Source of the DNA: Ophiura sarsii | Taxonomy: Eukaryota > Echinodermata > Ophiuroidea > Amphilepidida > Ophiuridae | Assembly (NCBI GenBank): GCA_035610835.1 | Contig: CM069446.1 | Span: 65,927,191 to 65,991,190, forward strand | Length of the DNA: 64,000 nt | Direction: 5' to 3' | Shown here: positions 20,885 to 31,026 of the stretch, piece by piece | How the letters are laid out: every line of letters begins with the position of its first letter | Position numbering within the stretch: position 1 is the stretch's first letter | Notes under the pieces: generated by a model | Databases searched by the model: none | What the model saw: only the letters and a program-made list of their open reading frames with translations | What the model was told of the DNA's origin: nothing | Position numbers and translations under genes: made by a program

Positions 20885-21735
20885 ATGCAATATTGTATAT
20901 GGTATCTCATATGATATCACATGATTTCATACGATTTCACATGATATCACATATTATGATATCACACGATTTCACATATGATATCACATGATGTGATGCC
21001 CATATGATTTCACATATGAGTTCACATATAAAATCACATATGTTATCACATGATGTGATGCCCATATGATTTCACATATCACATATGAAATCACATATGA
21101 TATCCATATGATATTACATAATTATGATATCACATATGATGATATCACATTATGATATCACTTATGATAGTACCTACACATGTATGATTTCACATTATGA
21201 TATTACATATAATTTCGCATATGAAATCACATATGCTATCACATGATGTGATGCCTATATGATTTCAAATATCACATTTGAAATCACATATAATATCATA
21301 TATCACATATGATATCACATGAAATCACATATCACATATGAAATCAAATATGATTTCACATATGATGTTACATAATTATGATTTCACATATGTTATCCCA
21401 TATGATTTCACATTATGATATCACATGATTTCACATTATGATATATCATATGATATCACATAATTATTATTTCACATATAATATTACATAATATGATATC
21501 ACATATGATATCACATTTGATTTTACATATGATATCACATATTATGAAATCACACATGATTTCACATATCACGTGATATTATGCACATGTTATTTCACAT
21601 GTCACATGATATTATGCACATAATCATTTCACATATCAAGTGATGTTACATTACATATGATATCCCATATGATATCATATAATTATGATGTCACATAAAT
21701 CCACTATTGTGATATCACATATTTATTTAATATCC
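20885..21735. repeat. CATATGATATCA satellite array (copy A)
   Basis: A degenerate array of self-complementary words (CATATG, TGATATCA, and gaaatcacat variants) over about 850 bp. Phase is irregular, with larger units marked by catgatgtgatgcccatatg at 20984 and 21051. It is AT-rich and non-coding. Its copy B equivalent is split by a LINE. Confidence 0.92.
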
Positions 21736-22867
21736 ATGGATTGTAAAAACAGGGCGGAATCCGGGCATATCATTTCATAATAATATTTGTTCAGGATCAC
21801 TTTATTCTAACACCTTAATTTAATTATAATAGTAGAGTGCTAATCAGGCCCATTTGGGTAAGTGGTTATCTTTTCCATCGTATTTTTAGCATTGATTCGT
21901 TATCATACTAATAAAACAAGAACATTATATTTAGCTTAATTACACAGCACACTTTCCTGGCCATACACCCTGCCCCTGACGTTGATGATGAATTAAAGAC
22001 TGCCCAGTCATAAGGTGTACAGGTAGGTTCAATTAGTCGTTCAAGCAATCGGCAATTTTACCAAACATGGGGGATATTGGCAATTGTTTAAATGAAATAT
22101 ACGAAAACACAACTTGTTTCCTTTTAAACCCAATACAAAATATTGATTCGTGCAAACCGTGTTATTTCAATATCATATTATATATTCATAATATCGCCAT
22201 CAACGGCCGTTTTCCCCACAGAGTTGCAATCAATATCCATTGTTGATAGTTTAAATAAGTGCCTCCACATATTCAGATCTTGTAAACATCTCAAACGAAC
22301 TGAAACAAAATACTATTAAATAACATACTGATCAGATACAAACTGATGAACTGACAAAAATGTGCATTATTCTGGAATACCCCCACACAATATATAATAA
22401 TACCATCCAATACAACTAGAATGACATGGTAGTAACATTGGATTATGAACATTCTGTGTTCTAGAATACAGAATCTTACAGAATCTCTCATCCTAACACT
22501 TGCTGTTTATTCCATCAGAATACGAGAATATATTCTGAGCATGGTTAATTATCATTGGATTGAGGTCAAGCATCCCATATTACTACCGTGTGATGGTTCA
22601 TGTATTGGCTGATAATATACTGTATTCCGTAAAACGTTGAGTGTGAAAACCGCAATTATTTCGTCCCAACATTTAACTAAGACTGATCGAAGTGAATCAA
22701 CGAGATTGGTTTCCATAATCGTCAGATGTTGCAAGAGGGCGTTATTTTTGTTTTGATTTGCCCAGTGTTGCCATAATTATTGGTAAAACAATGAGTGAAT
22801 GGGGGAAAATGGTTATGAATGTTTATATCTTCACACTTATGTATATCATGCCAGTATGTAAAACCAT
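21736..22867. other. Non-coding stretch of segment copy A
   Basis: Shared with 58446-59602. AT-rich, with no supported coding or RNA signal. Short ORFs on both strands lack splice or domain support. Confidence 0.35.
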
Positions 22868-23082
22868 TTATATGAATACAAAGATGATGTTTAATAATAA
22901 AACATGGGCAAAATTGGAATAAAACAGAACTTGTAAGTGTGGTTTATTACTATAGAAAACAGGACACCAAGCGCCTAACAGTATGCGATTATCCTCTATT
23001 GAGACGAATTCGCATCCAACAGAAGAACTTTCACGCATCGAACTCTTCGTGTTGTTAGAGTACAATGAGTTCCGAGGTGTGT
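22868..23082 (-). other. Possible alternative 3' exon of the LRR-GPCR (speculative)
   Basis: On the minus strand a strong acceptor (tttcttacttttag) at 23083-23096 is followed in phase 1 by an open frame containing SLYSNNTKSSMRESSSVGCE then FVSIEDNRILLGAW. It is Ser-rich and basic like a receptor tail, and open in copy B (59603-59820) too. Copy A's receptor has a phase-1 GTATGT at 25813-25818 that would match. Without transcripts this is only a suggestion. Confidence 0.2.
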
Positions 23083-23139
23083 CTAAAAGTAAGAAATTCA
23101 TATTAGGATGATTTGAGACCTATCATCACAAATTGAGAG

Positions 23140-23650
23140 TTAAAGGGACACAGAAAGATTTCTCAAAAAATGAAATTCAATATTTTCACCTTGTTTAGAT
23201 AGATGATATACATAAAAACCCTCGCATGCAAGATGTCTTCAAAAAATTTCAGTAAAAACTTAAAATAATAAAGACATTTTCTTAGCATTTCCGAAGGTAT
23301 ATTAGTGCTTTTCACTCTTTTTGTATTTTGGTTAAAAGTCAACACCAATTGAATCAGGGAGGTCATGACTATGCATCATGTAACAAGCCATGGGTGGTCT
23401 TCAAGTTTTCTGAATAAACATGAAACAATTAAGTAAGATGCCATCTGTGGCCTTTTAGATGAATTCGGGTAGTTTCGATGTGATCATATCGAAACTCAAA
23501 ACGCTATCAAATCCATGAATTTCACATGAAATATTGCAAATTAAACTCTATAATTTTAGGTGGTAGTTAGTACGTATATAAGCATTACGTATATGAGAAA
23601 AAAACAACTTCTGAAAAAATTGAGGGCTCACTCCATGAAGGATCTCTTAA
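23140..23650. mobile_element. TTAA-flanked MITE, copy A
   Basis: It starts TTAAAGGGACACAGAAAGAT. Its right end is short of about nine nucleotides that copy B keeps (ggatctcttagtcccccttaa). The interior contains gtttcgatgtgatcatatcg and is related to 9441-9828. The right TTAA is shared with the next MITE. Confidence 0.75.
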
Positions 23651-24036
23651 AGGTATATTATGTGATCTTTCTAGGGAACGCCCTCAACATCGAAAAAATA
23701 AATTGAAAGCAGATTTTCTTGCAGATTTTCAGTTAAACAGTAGGGAGCTTTCGATATGGACGACGGCAAGTATATCAATTAGTACCCCTAAACATCGATA
23801 CCTCGATGCTGCAATGGATACCCTAAAGTGCGATGCCCCTAAACAGTACCCCTTTTTCAGTAAGACGTCGACGTCAAAAACAATGATTTGAAGTAATTAG
23901 GAATCGTATCGCTCTGTAACTCAGAATATATTAATGATTTATGATCAGAATTGTAAATCTGCAAGAGAATCTTCTTTCTAAAAAGAATCATGACTAGAGT
24001 GCGCCCCCTGTAAAAGATCACATAATATGCCTTTAA
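23647..24036. mobile_element. TTAA-flanked MITE (AGGTATATTATGTGATC type), first of pair
   Basis: Inverted ends ttaaaggtatattatgtgat / atcacataatatgcctttaa, with TTAA at 23647-23650 and 24033-24036. A small ORF inside is open in both copies (MKADFLADFQLNSRELSIWT...) but has no recognisable domain. Confidence 0.85.
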
Positions 24037-24326
24037 GGTCGTTCATCCTTAGGCTGTGTATCAGATTACCACGTTTAATAGTATTGGGTTCGAAAGAGAG
24101 ACATGGCAGTACCAGTCGATAGGAATGATTTTATTGGAAAGTCTGGCGACGTACGAAATAGTAAGACGAGCTGTAACAGGGTGACATGCCCATGCTGTGT
24201 CTATCACGTGACCTGTCGACGGATCAATTGCCTGATGAAGTCAACGGTAATTGGGATAATTAGGATACACAAAACGAAACACAAGCAATCTTTGACCCCA
24301 AATTGAGTTCAATTTAATATCCACGT

Positions 24327-24708
24327 TTAAAGGCATGTTATGTGATCCTTTCCAAGTAGCGCCCTCCATCATTGATTTTTACTATGAAAGCAGATTTTCT
24401 TGCAGATTTGCATTTTGTATCATAAATCATTAAGGTCTTCTAAGTTACAGATCGATACGATTCCTAATTACTTCAAAATTATGGTTTGAAAATAGATTAA
24501 ACCGAGCGTTACAATATATTTTTCTAAACTTTACTCTTAATTTACTTAAAGCCATGATTTTGAGGTTAATAGGAATCGTATCGCTCTGTAACTTGGAATG
24601 TATTTATGATTTATGATCAGAAAATTAAATCTGCAAGAAAATCTGAATCCATTTTTTTCTCGAGGATTGAGGGCATCCCCTGGAAAAGATCACATAATAT
24701 ACCTTTAA
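24327..24708. mobile_element. TTAA-flanked MITE, second of pair
   Basis: Same family as 23647-24036: ends ttaaaggcatgttatgtgat / atcacataatatacctttaa. Internally, ggaatcgtatcgctctgtaa and gcagattttcttgcagattt are shared with the first element. About 290 bp of unrelated sequence separates the two. Confidence 0.85.
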
Positions 24709-25717
24709 GGAACATTTTGGAATTTTACCCCAGTATCAATCTACTTATGATCAACATAATATGTAAGTATTGTAATTCTACCACTGTCTATCATGGCGTA
24801 CCGCTATTTAAAATAATGATGTATGCATACCAATATCTCTCTAAGCTTTTAATGCGAATTATCAACACCCGTCGGTTTTTCATGTTGTTTTGGCGGACCC
24901 CACTAGATGCTAACGAGTAATCATTACTCAATGGTCCTAGTGACTACTACACAAGACACACGTTTAGTAATTTGAATGATGCTCACTCTGATTAGGCCTA
25001 AAATAGCTATAAATGACTGCAAATGTTCATTTTATCTATAGAGAGTAGTTAAAAAAATATTGACGGACTTAAAAATAAAAAAATATCTTCATAATTTCTG
25101 TCAGGATGAAGCTTTGGTCAAAGTCTACTAATATAAAAAAGTATGTCATCGCTAGGCCTTCGTTGCCATAGAAACTGCCAACACTTCTAAAAGACACGTT
25201 TTGGCCAATTTCAGCAGTTTACTAATGCTAAAAAAACATAAAACCTTTCAGGATTCACCATATGAAGGAAAGGTAGAAGTAGAACTGTAGAGTCACCACG
25301 TGCTTTTCAATAGTGGAACATCGACTGATTAAAATGCAGTTGCCAAACGACCATCTTGCCCTACTCGGGATAAACTACTGGTTGAAGTAGGGGTGATTTT
25401 TGTGAAATATTTTCCTTGAAATAAGTCAACGTTCAACGTTCAATGAGCTGTAAACCCTAAAGTGGTGCTCTTATTTATTACTTTTTCAGCGTGGCTTTAC
25501 TAGGAAGTACTTCACCCAAAATGATCTAAAAAAGTTGTCGGTAATTTTAACGTAGGCAAACAGTGTTACCAGAACGTTTGATAATCGGATGTTGGCTCCC
25601 ATTTAGCATTTTCAAGGATTAATTGTACCATTTATGAGCATTTTGTCACCAGTCATGAAGGAGGATTACGATATATAATGTTGCTGTATTAAATATATAT
25701 ATATTCTTATCGACGTT
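24709..25717. other. Downstream flank of LRR-GPCR copy A
   Basis: About 1 kb of AT-rich sequence, collinear with 61407-62515. It would hold the 3' UTR of the minus-strand receptor. No canonical AATAAA close to the stop was identified, and no other gene is supported. Confidence 0.35.
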
Positions 25718-28700
25718 TCACAATCGATTTGTCTGGTGGTTTATGAAGGAATGTTTAAGGCTAGAGTATTGTGCATAGTGCACTAAAGTATTATAATTGT
25801 ATAAGTGATTAGACATACGACAATTCAGTTGCGAGTAAACAGAGATCATTTCTGCGATTGTGTACAGGTATGGATTAATGGCAGAATTCAAGGGCATAAC
25901 GAAAGTTACTGCCCATGCGTATACAGAAGGGGGTAGGGTAATCACCCGTAACTGAACCAAAATTCCCAGAATTATAATTGGAAACCAGCAAAGAAAGTCC
26001 GTCACCACTATGGCTGATACTTTCATTGCAAGTCTTATCTGTTCGTGTAAGTCACGATTACGTCCAGATCGTTTTGATGAATTATAAACTTCCACAACTA
26101 TCAATAAGTAGCTTCCGAGAACAACCAAGTAGCAAACACCGTTAAGGCCAAGAAACACTGTCACTGAATAATACAAGCCGTTAACATATCCTGTAAATTG
26201 TGTATCGAATATCAGCTTATGATAGCCAAAGGTTGTACCGTCTACATATATTTTAATATTATTATGTGTATTCGAGTACGTTTTGGTCAAAGCTAATGGT
26301 AAACCAATACATACATGGGAGTTGTCATAGAACCTGAAGTTTTTTCCGGCTAAAATGGATGGGACAACACCCAATGTTACAGATAAAAGCCATATCGTTG
26401 CTGCAGTAAAGCAAGTGGTTCGTTTTCCTAATTTATTAGTAGAGTATGGCATCATAATATTAATGCATCTGTCAATACCGATTAATGTCACAAAGAATAC
26501 CGACCCTTCACTTGACGTTATGGCCAAGGCTCCAGCTAATCTACAAGTAATACTGGATCTCCAAGTGTTCGAATGCATGGGAAAGTTTTCCCCGAAATAG
26601 ATGTCAGCACATGCCATTAATGTCATGTATACGCCCATTAGTGAATCTGTAATGGCAAGGTTATTTAGAAGTATGTCTTGTACACTAATTTCTTTGCCTT
26701 TTTCTCTTTTCATATGTTTCCAAATCAAAACGAATAAGTTGCCATCAAGTGCATTCAAACCGATAACCCACATCATGACCACTAAAGTCCTGTCAGATAA
26801 TAGCCGATCACACGTTAGAAATGGTGATCTGTCATCCGATGCAGAACACAAAACACCAGGAGGATTGAAACACTCACATATTTCTTTTTGACTTACAAAC
26901 AATTCTGAATTGCCTGGCAGACTGGAGAAGGAATCTTGGTTAACGCGTGTGAGCTTGTTGTACCTGACATTTATGAATGTTAATCTGGGCAGATAATTTC
27001 CGAGAGGAAATTGGACGAAACTATTGTTCGCCAAATCGACGAAAGTCAAATTTATTGTATATTGGAACGCGTCAGGGTCAAGTTCTCTAAGCTGATTGGA
27101 GTTCAGGCGTAAAATTCGCAAATAGGTTAACCGGTGGAACAAGACAACGTCTAGCCTATGCAATTGATTTATGTGCAAAAAGAGATATTTCAAGTTCATT
27201 AAGCCATGAAACACATTGCCAGGTAATACAACTAACCTATTGCCATTCAATGAAAGTAATCTTAAGTTCCTCATTTCATCAAACAGACCGGAATCAAGGG
27301 TAATTAAACGGTTTTCGTACAGATGCAGTTCGTCTACGTTCACTAGGTTACTAAACAACCCAACCCTCAAGCTGCTAATATTATTTTCACTCATACCAAT
27401 TTCATAGAGACTATCCAAACCATGAAACATCGAGGCATTAAGTGGATCAATAAATGTGTTTCCATACAATTTTAAAATTTGCAGGTTTGAGAGACCAATA
27501 AATAACCCCACTGGCAACTCTGTTAGTTTATTACGGCTCAGAGTTAAATACGTCAAGGATGTTAGGCCTTGAAATAAACTGACGTTTAAAGTGACAAAAT
27601 GGTTTCTATTTAACCTAATCGTAGCAAGCTCAGAGAGACCAGAAAACAACCGCGCCGGTAATTCTGTTAGTCCATTATCGGACAGACTCAAATACGTCAA
27701 GGATGTAGACCATTGAAATAAGCGCTCTGGTATTTCTTTTAGTTCATGACGGTACAGATACAATTTCGTCAAGGATGATAGCCCTTTGAATAACCCTAAA
27801 TTAAATGCAATGATAGGATTATCAGCTAGACTCAAGATATTCAAGTTATGAAGTTCAGAAAATATACCAACAGGGAGGTCTGTTAGAGCATTGTCTTGAA
27901 CGGAAATAAATGTTAAATTACCAAGTCCAGTAAAAACACTAACGTTTAGTGTTGTTAATTTATTATTTCTTAAGTTCAAATAAATAAGATTGTCTAATCC
28001 TTTAAAAACACTATCAATAAGGAATATAATTTGGTTTTCATACAGGGTCAAATGAGTAAGTTTAATCAACCCCTCAAATACATTAGTATCAAGAGTCGCT
28101 ATATGGTTGTTTTCCAACTTCAGGATAGTTAAGTTATACAGCCCATAAAACGATCCTTGTGATAAAACTGTCAATTCATTGTCTGTCAGAATTAAAATGT
28201 TTAAATTCTCTAACCCCTTGAACCAATTCAATTGGAATAATTCATATTGGGAAACATTTTCATTACGTGTAAATGTATCGAGTTTGACAATACCGTTCTG
28301 GTGGAGATCTAAGTGTAATATTTCAACTGGATATATAATCATTGATTTATGATTGTCAAGCAAAATATTTTCGATACACTGAAACTGTACCTCATTGGGA
28401 CCTAACGTGGCCTGACAACCTGGTCGAAGTACTATACGACATATTTGATCCAATTCCTCGTTACATGTTATAACGTGTTGATACCCTTTTACATTCGTAC
28501 AATGTGATGTTTGATTTACCTGCTTATTATCGACGTAGACTTCGGGGCACAAAGGATGTGAGTTCGAACCTGTCATCATTTGCACTATAACACTGACATT
28601 ACCTTGCAGATGAAGCTGCATTATCTCATCATGGAATACCGAGGAGCATACACCAGCTTTTCCATTAATGATTATATATCTTTGGGGACAGCCCCTAAAA

Positions 28701-29020
28701 TCAAACTCTCTCTCAATATAAAGTAAGAATTGTTGTTTAGTTTCAGGTAGTTCGATAGTGGTATAAGAGCCGTTGGTTACGGTGATATAGACACTGCATG
28801 TTTGGAGTTTACTTCCGTGTAAGAAAACCGACTCTTCACTCACATTCGTTTCTACGATGCGGCATGTATGGGAAACATTGTCGGTGACTGCCCAGAGAGG
28901 TTGCACTACTAGTTGCGCCACTGCTACCGATCGATTCACTATGATGCTGCCTTGAAATAGAATTGGTAGTATAATAACTGACAGTTTCAAAAAACATCTG
29001 ATAACATTATTGGCTGCCAT
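25718..29020 (-). CDS. Leucine-rich-repeat GPCR (LGR/GRL101-like), intronless, copy A
   Basis: An uninterrupted 1100-codon frame with a good start context (aacATGG). Residues 1-25 resemble a signal peptide. Residues 50-225 are a Cys-containing extracellular region that I cannot assign. Residues about 232-700 hold about 18 LRRs of 24-residue period (LTxLxLxxNxLxxLPxxLFxGL). Residues 714-740 form a Cys hinge (ICECF...LTCDRLL). Residues 742-1057 are a rhodopsin-type 7TM: GN in TM1, LAITD in TM2, IDRC in place of DRY in TM3, FLCWFP in TM6 and NPYLY in TM7. Together this is the LGR/relaxin-receptor/GRL101 design, a plasma-membrane receptor with a large LRR ectodomain. From residue 1063 the tail differs from copy B because 50 nt are missing at about 25816. 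LRR-GPCRs of this kind are often expanded in marine invertebrates. The ligand cannot be inferred. Confidence 0.92.
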   Translation of the reverse strand: MAANNVIRCFLKLSVIILPILFQGSIIVNRSVAVAQLVVQPLWAVTDNVSHTCRIVETNVSEESVFLHGSKLQTCSVYITVTNGSYTTIELPETKQQFLLYIEREFDFRGCPQRYIIINGKAGVCSSVFHDEIMQLHLQGNVSVIVQMMTGSNSHPLCPEVYVDNKQVNQTSHCTNVKGYQHVITCNEELDQICRIVLRPGCQATLGPNEVQFQCIENILLDNHKSMIIYPVEILHLDLHQNGIVKLDTFTRNENVSQYELFQLNWFKGLENLNILILTDNELTVLSQGSFYGLYNLTILKLENNHIATLDTNVFEGLIKLTHLTLYENQIIFLIDSVFKGLDNLIYLNLRNNKLTTLNVSVFTGLGNLTFISVQDNALTDLPVGIFSELHNLNILSLADNPIIAFNLGLFKGLSSLTKLYLYRHELKEIPERLFQWSTSLTYLSLSDNGLTELPARLFSGLSELATIRLNRNHFVTLNVSLFQGLTSLTYLTLSRNKLTELPVGLFIGLSNLQILKLYGNTFIDPLNASMFHGLDSLYEIGMSENNISSLRVGLFSNLVNVDELHLYENRLITLDSGLFDEMRNLRLLSLNGNRLVVLPGNVFHGLMNLKYLFLHINQLHRLDVVLFHRLTYLRILRLNSNQLRELDPDAFQYTINLTFVDLANNSFVQFPLGNYLPRLTFINVRYNKLTRVNQDSFSSLPGNSELFVSQKEICECFNPPGVLCSASDDRSPFLTCDRLLSDRTLVVMMWVIGLNALDGNLFVLIWKHMKREKGKEISVQDILLNNLAITDSLMGVYMTLMACADIYFGENFPMHSNTWRSSITCRLAGALAITSSEGSVFFVTLIGIDRCINIMMPYSTNKLGKRTTCFTAATIWLLSVTLGVVPSILAGKNFRFYDNSHVCIGLPLALTKTYSNTHNNIKIYVDGTTFGYHKLIFDTQFTGYVNGLYYSVTVFLGLNGVCYLVVLGSYLLIVVEVYNSSKRSGRNRDLHEQIRLAMKVSAIVVTDFLCWFPIIILGILVQLRVITLPPSVYAWAVTFVMPLNSAINPYLYTIAEMISVYSQLNCRMSNHLYNYNTLVHYAQYSSLKHSFINHQTNRL

Positions 29021-29694
29021 GTTGAATTATCATTGAAGGTACTTCTATTTGTCTTTATTAAAACCATGTAGTACATAAGTCCTGCATATGTAGCGGCATG
29101 TTTTCAACAAATTAACCGGTTCTTGATCATCTGAAAAAAATTAAATGGATGCACGTGTAAGATTAATAAATGTACCGCTTTATCTCCCCAACAAGAAAGT
29201 GTTGTGAACAAAGGGAGTTCTAGCACATGATAGAATAATATAAACTTAAGGGCTGAGCAGACTCCACAACGCTCCAACGCTGAGCGCAAGCGTTGACCAC
29301 CGATGACCTATCAGGCTGCCTCATTGTGTTTTGGTGGAGCTACAATACATGTGTGAGAGCGCAAAGAGAAGAGAGGGATAGAGAATGAGGGAAAGGGGTG
29401 AGGGAGGGAGGGCGGCAACCTATTTTGCACAGCTATCCAAATAAATTGTTTTTTATGACTTAGTTGCAGTTAATCGTAGAATATTATAGTCTGTCGTCGG
29501 TAATATTACATAGTGACGTATGATCGGCTGTATTACGTAGTGACGTATGGTAAACTTTGGTGGTTTTTTGTTATGTATAACCTATTGTTTTGAAAAATCG
29601 TTTGGCCAAAATGTAATCATGATTTTGTTAATTGATTTGGTGTACAAAAAAGATAATCTTGTCTTAACATAGTGACCTACACACTACCGGGTGG
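29021..29694. other. Upstream flank of LRR-GPCR with dispersed repeat
   Basis: It should contain the receptor promoter, but no TATA or other site could be called with confidence. Bases 29246-29365 belong to a dispersed repeat (ggctgagcagactccacaac ... gtggagctac...gtgtgagagcgcaaagag) also seen at 53541-53690 and 53757-53888. Confidence 0.5.
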
Positions 29695-29696
29695 TT

Positions 29697-30346
29697 CAAA
29701 AAAAAGTTGACCCAAGTTCAAGGTAATTATTCAACCACATTTAAAGTTTCAGAGAATTTCTGTTTACTTAGTCTTGATAAGTAGTAAGTTTTGATATTAT
29801 CCTGATAAAATTTTACATTTATCTTGGTTAGTTCTTCAGATATGGTTCATTACATAAAGCATGCACAAAACTGCCTTGGCCACGGGAGCGTCCTTTAGTA
29901 GAGATGGAATGCACAAAGTGGACTTGCCCACGATTGGTCACAAATTGTACAAATAGGAGAAAAAGAAAAAGGAGACATCTGAAACATCTCTCTGGTGCTT
30001 GACATTACCTACCTATACGTATCTACGTTTCTTTGTTGAATGTGAATGGCACATAAGCATAGAGATTGGGATACTTTGTCAGGGCGGGCTTTTCAATTCG
30101 GAAATTAGAGCATGCTGTTTTGTTTAAGACAAAAACTAAATGACGCTCCGTGGACAAGTCCGTTTTGTACATGTTTTCTGTAATTAATCATATCTGAAGA
30201 ACCAAACAAGCTAAACGTGCCATCTTTACAGGATAATTGTAAAACGTACTGCTTATTAAGACTAAGTAAACACAAATTCTCTGAACCTTTAAATGTGGTT
30301 GAAAAATTACTTTGAACTTGGGTCAACTTTTTTTTGAACCACCCGG
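29697..30346. mobile_element. Mariner-like foldback element, 650 bp, long TIRs
   Basis: Begins ccgggtggttcaaaaaaaag and ends with its complement. The inverted arms are similar over roughly 190 bp and are flanked by TA at 29695-29696 and 30347-30348. The CCGGGTGG terminus and TA target fit Tc1/mariner. No transposase ORF, so non-autonomous. Confidence 0.85.
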
Positions 30347-30477
30347 TATACGTCAGTGAGAAGTGCAACCGACGATGTATACTTTTCATTTGTAGTTTCA
30401 AGATAGTATGAATCTGATGAAGACGTGATGTCACAACATCATTCAACGGGCAGAACTTTCATAGTCATTGTATCTCG

Positions 30478-30815
30478 CAGTGGCGTATTGTGGCGAGGGG
30501 GGGGGGGGGGGGGAGGTTCGCCCCCTCCGATATTGACTGTCGTGTCGGTTGAGACTGGCACTGTCGGTTCATTTGACAAGAGGAATCATGGAATAATGAT
30601 GGTCAAAAGTACAAACACGCAAAAGTGTCCCAAGAATGGAATATTTGTTGGTAGAAGCTTTTTTTTAAAGTAGAAATGCACCTCAATCATAGCCAAAATA
30701 AATGTTAAGTCAAAAATGTTAACGCGCTACGCGCCCATTTACTTCGTCCCTAAAACTTGTCGGTTCACTTTTATTTCTTGCCAACCCCAATATGAAAACC
30801 CTAGTTACGCCACTG
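30478..30815. mobile_element. hAT-like non-autonomous element, 338 bp
   Basis: Ends cagtggcgtattgtgg / ctagttacgccactg are flanked by 8-bp duplications GTATCTCG at 30470-30477 and 30816-30823. It contains a G run at 30498-30512 and resembles the element at 2015-2505 at its ends. Confidence 0.85.
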
Positions 30816-31026
30816 GTATCTCGTAGTCTTACTTTTGCTACATTTTATCGGGCATTTCATAAAATGTACATAATAGTTTATGTGAATATTAGGTATGTAT
30901 CACATGATTCGAAAATCAATCTTTTATATATCCAAACACCTTGTAGACCCCGCCTATATAAAGTGACATCTTCTACACCTGTTCAATGTTGAAACACTTT
31001 TCAAGGGGCTATTAGTTTTACCATGT

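Larger units (their letters stand above)
15158..27266 (+). repeat. Large duplicated segment, copy A
   Basis: This 12.1-kb stretch is collinear and in the same orientation as 48398-64000. Matching landmarks in order: vkyeaklq tail, RRRLLTKD ORF, GATACTGG palindrome array, CATATGATATC satellite, TTAA MITEs and LRR-GPCR. Homology continues to the window end, so the true length is unknown. Base differences look like a few percent in non-coding parts and about one percent in the receptor, by eye. Copy-specific insertions are listed separately. Confidence 0.95.

Noticed and set aside
26355..27407. Plus-strand ORFs opposite the LRR-GPCR
   Set aside because: Antisense shadows of the receptor frame.
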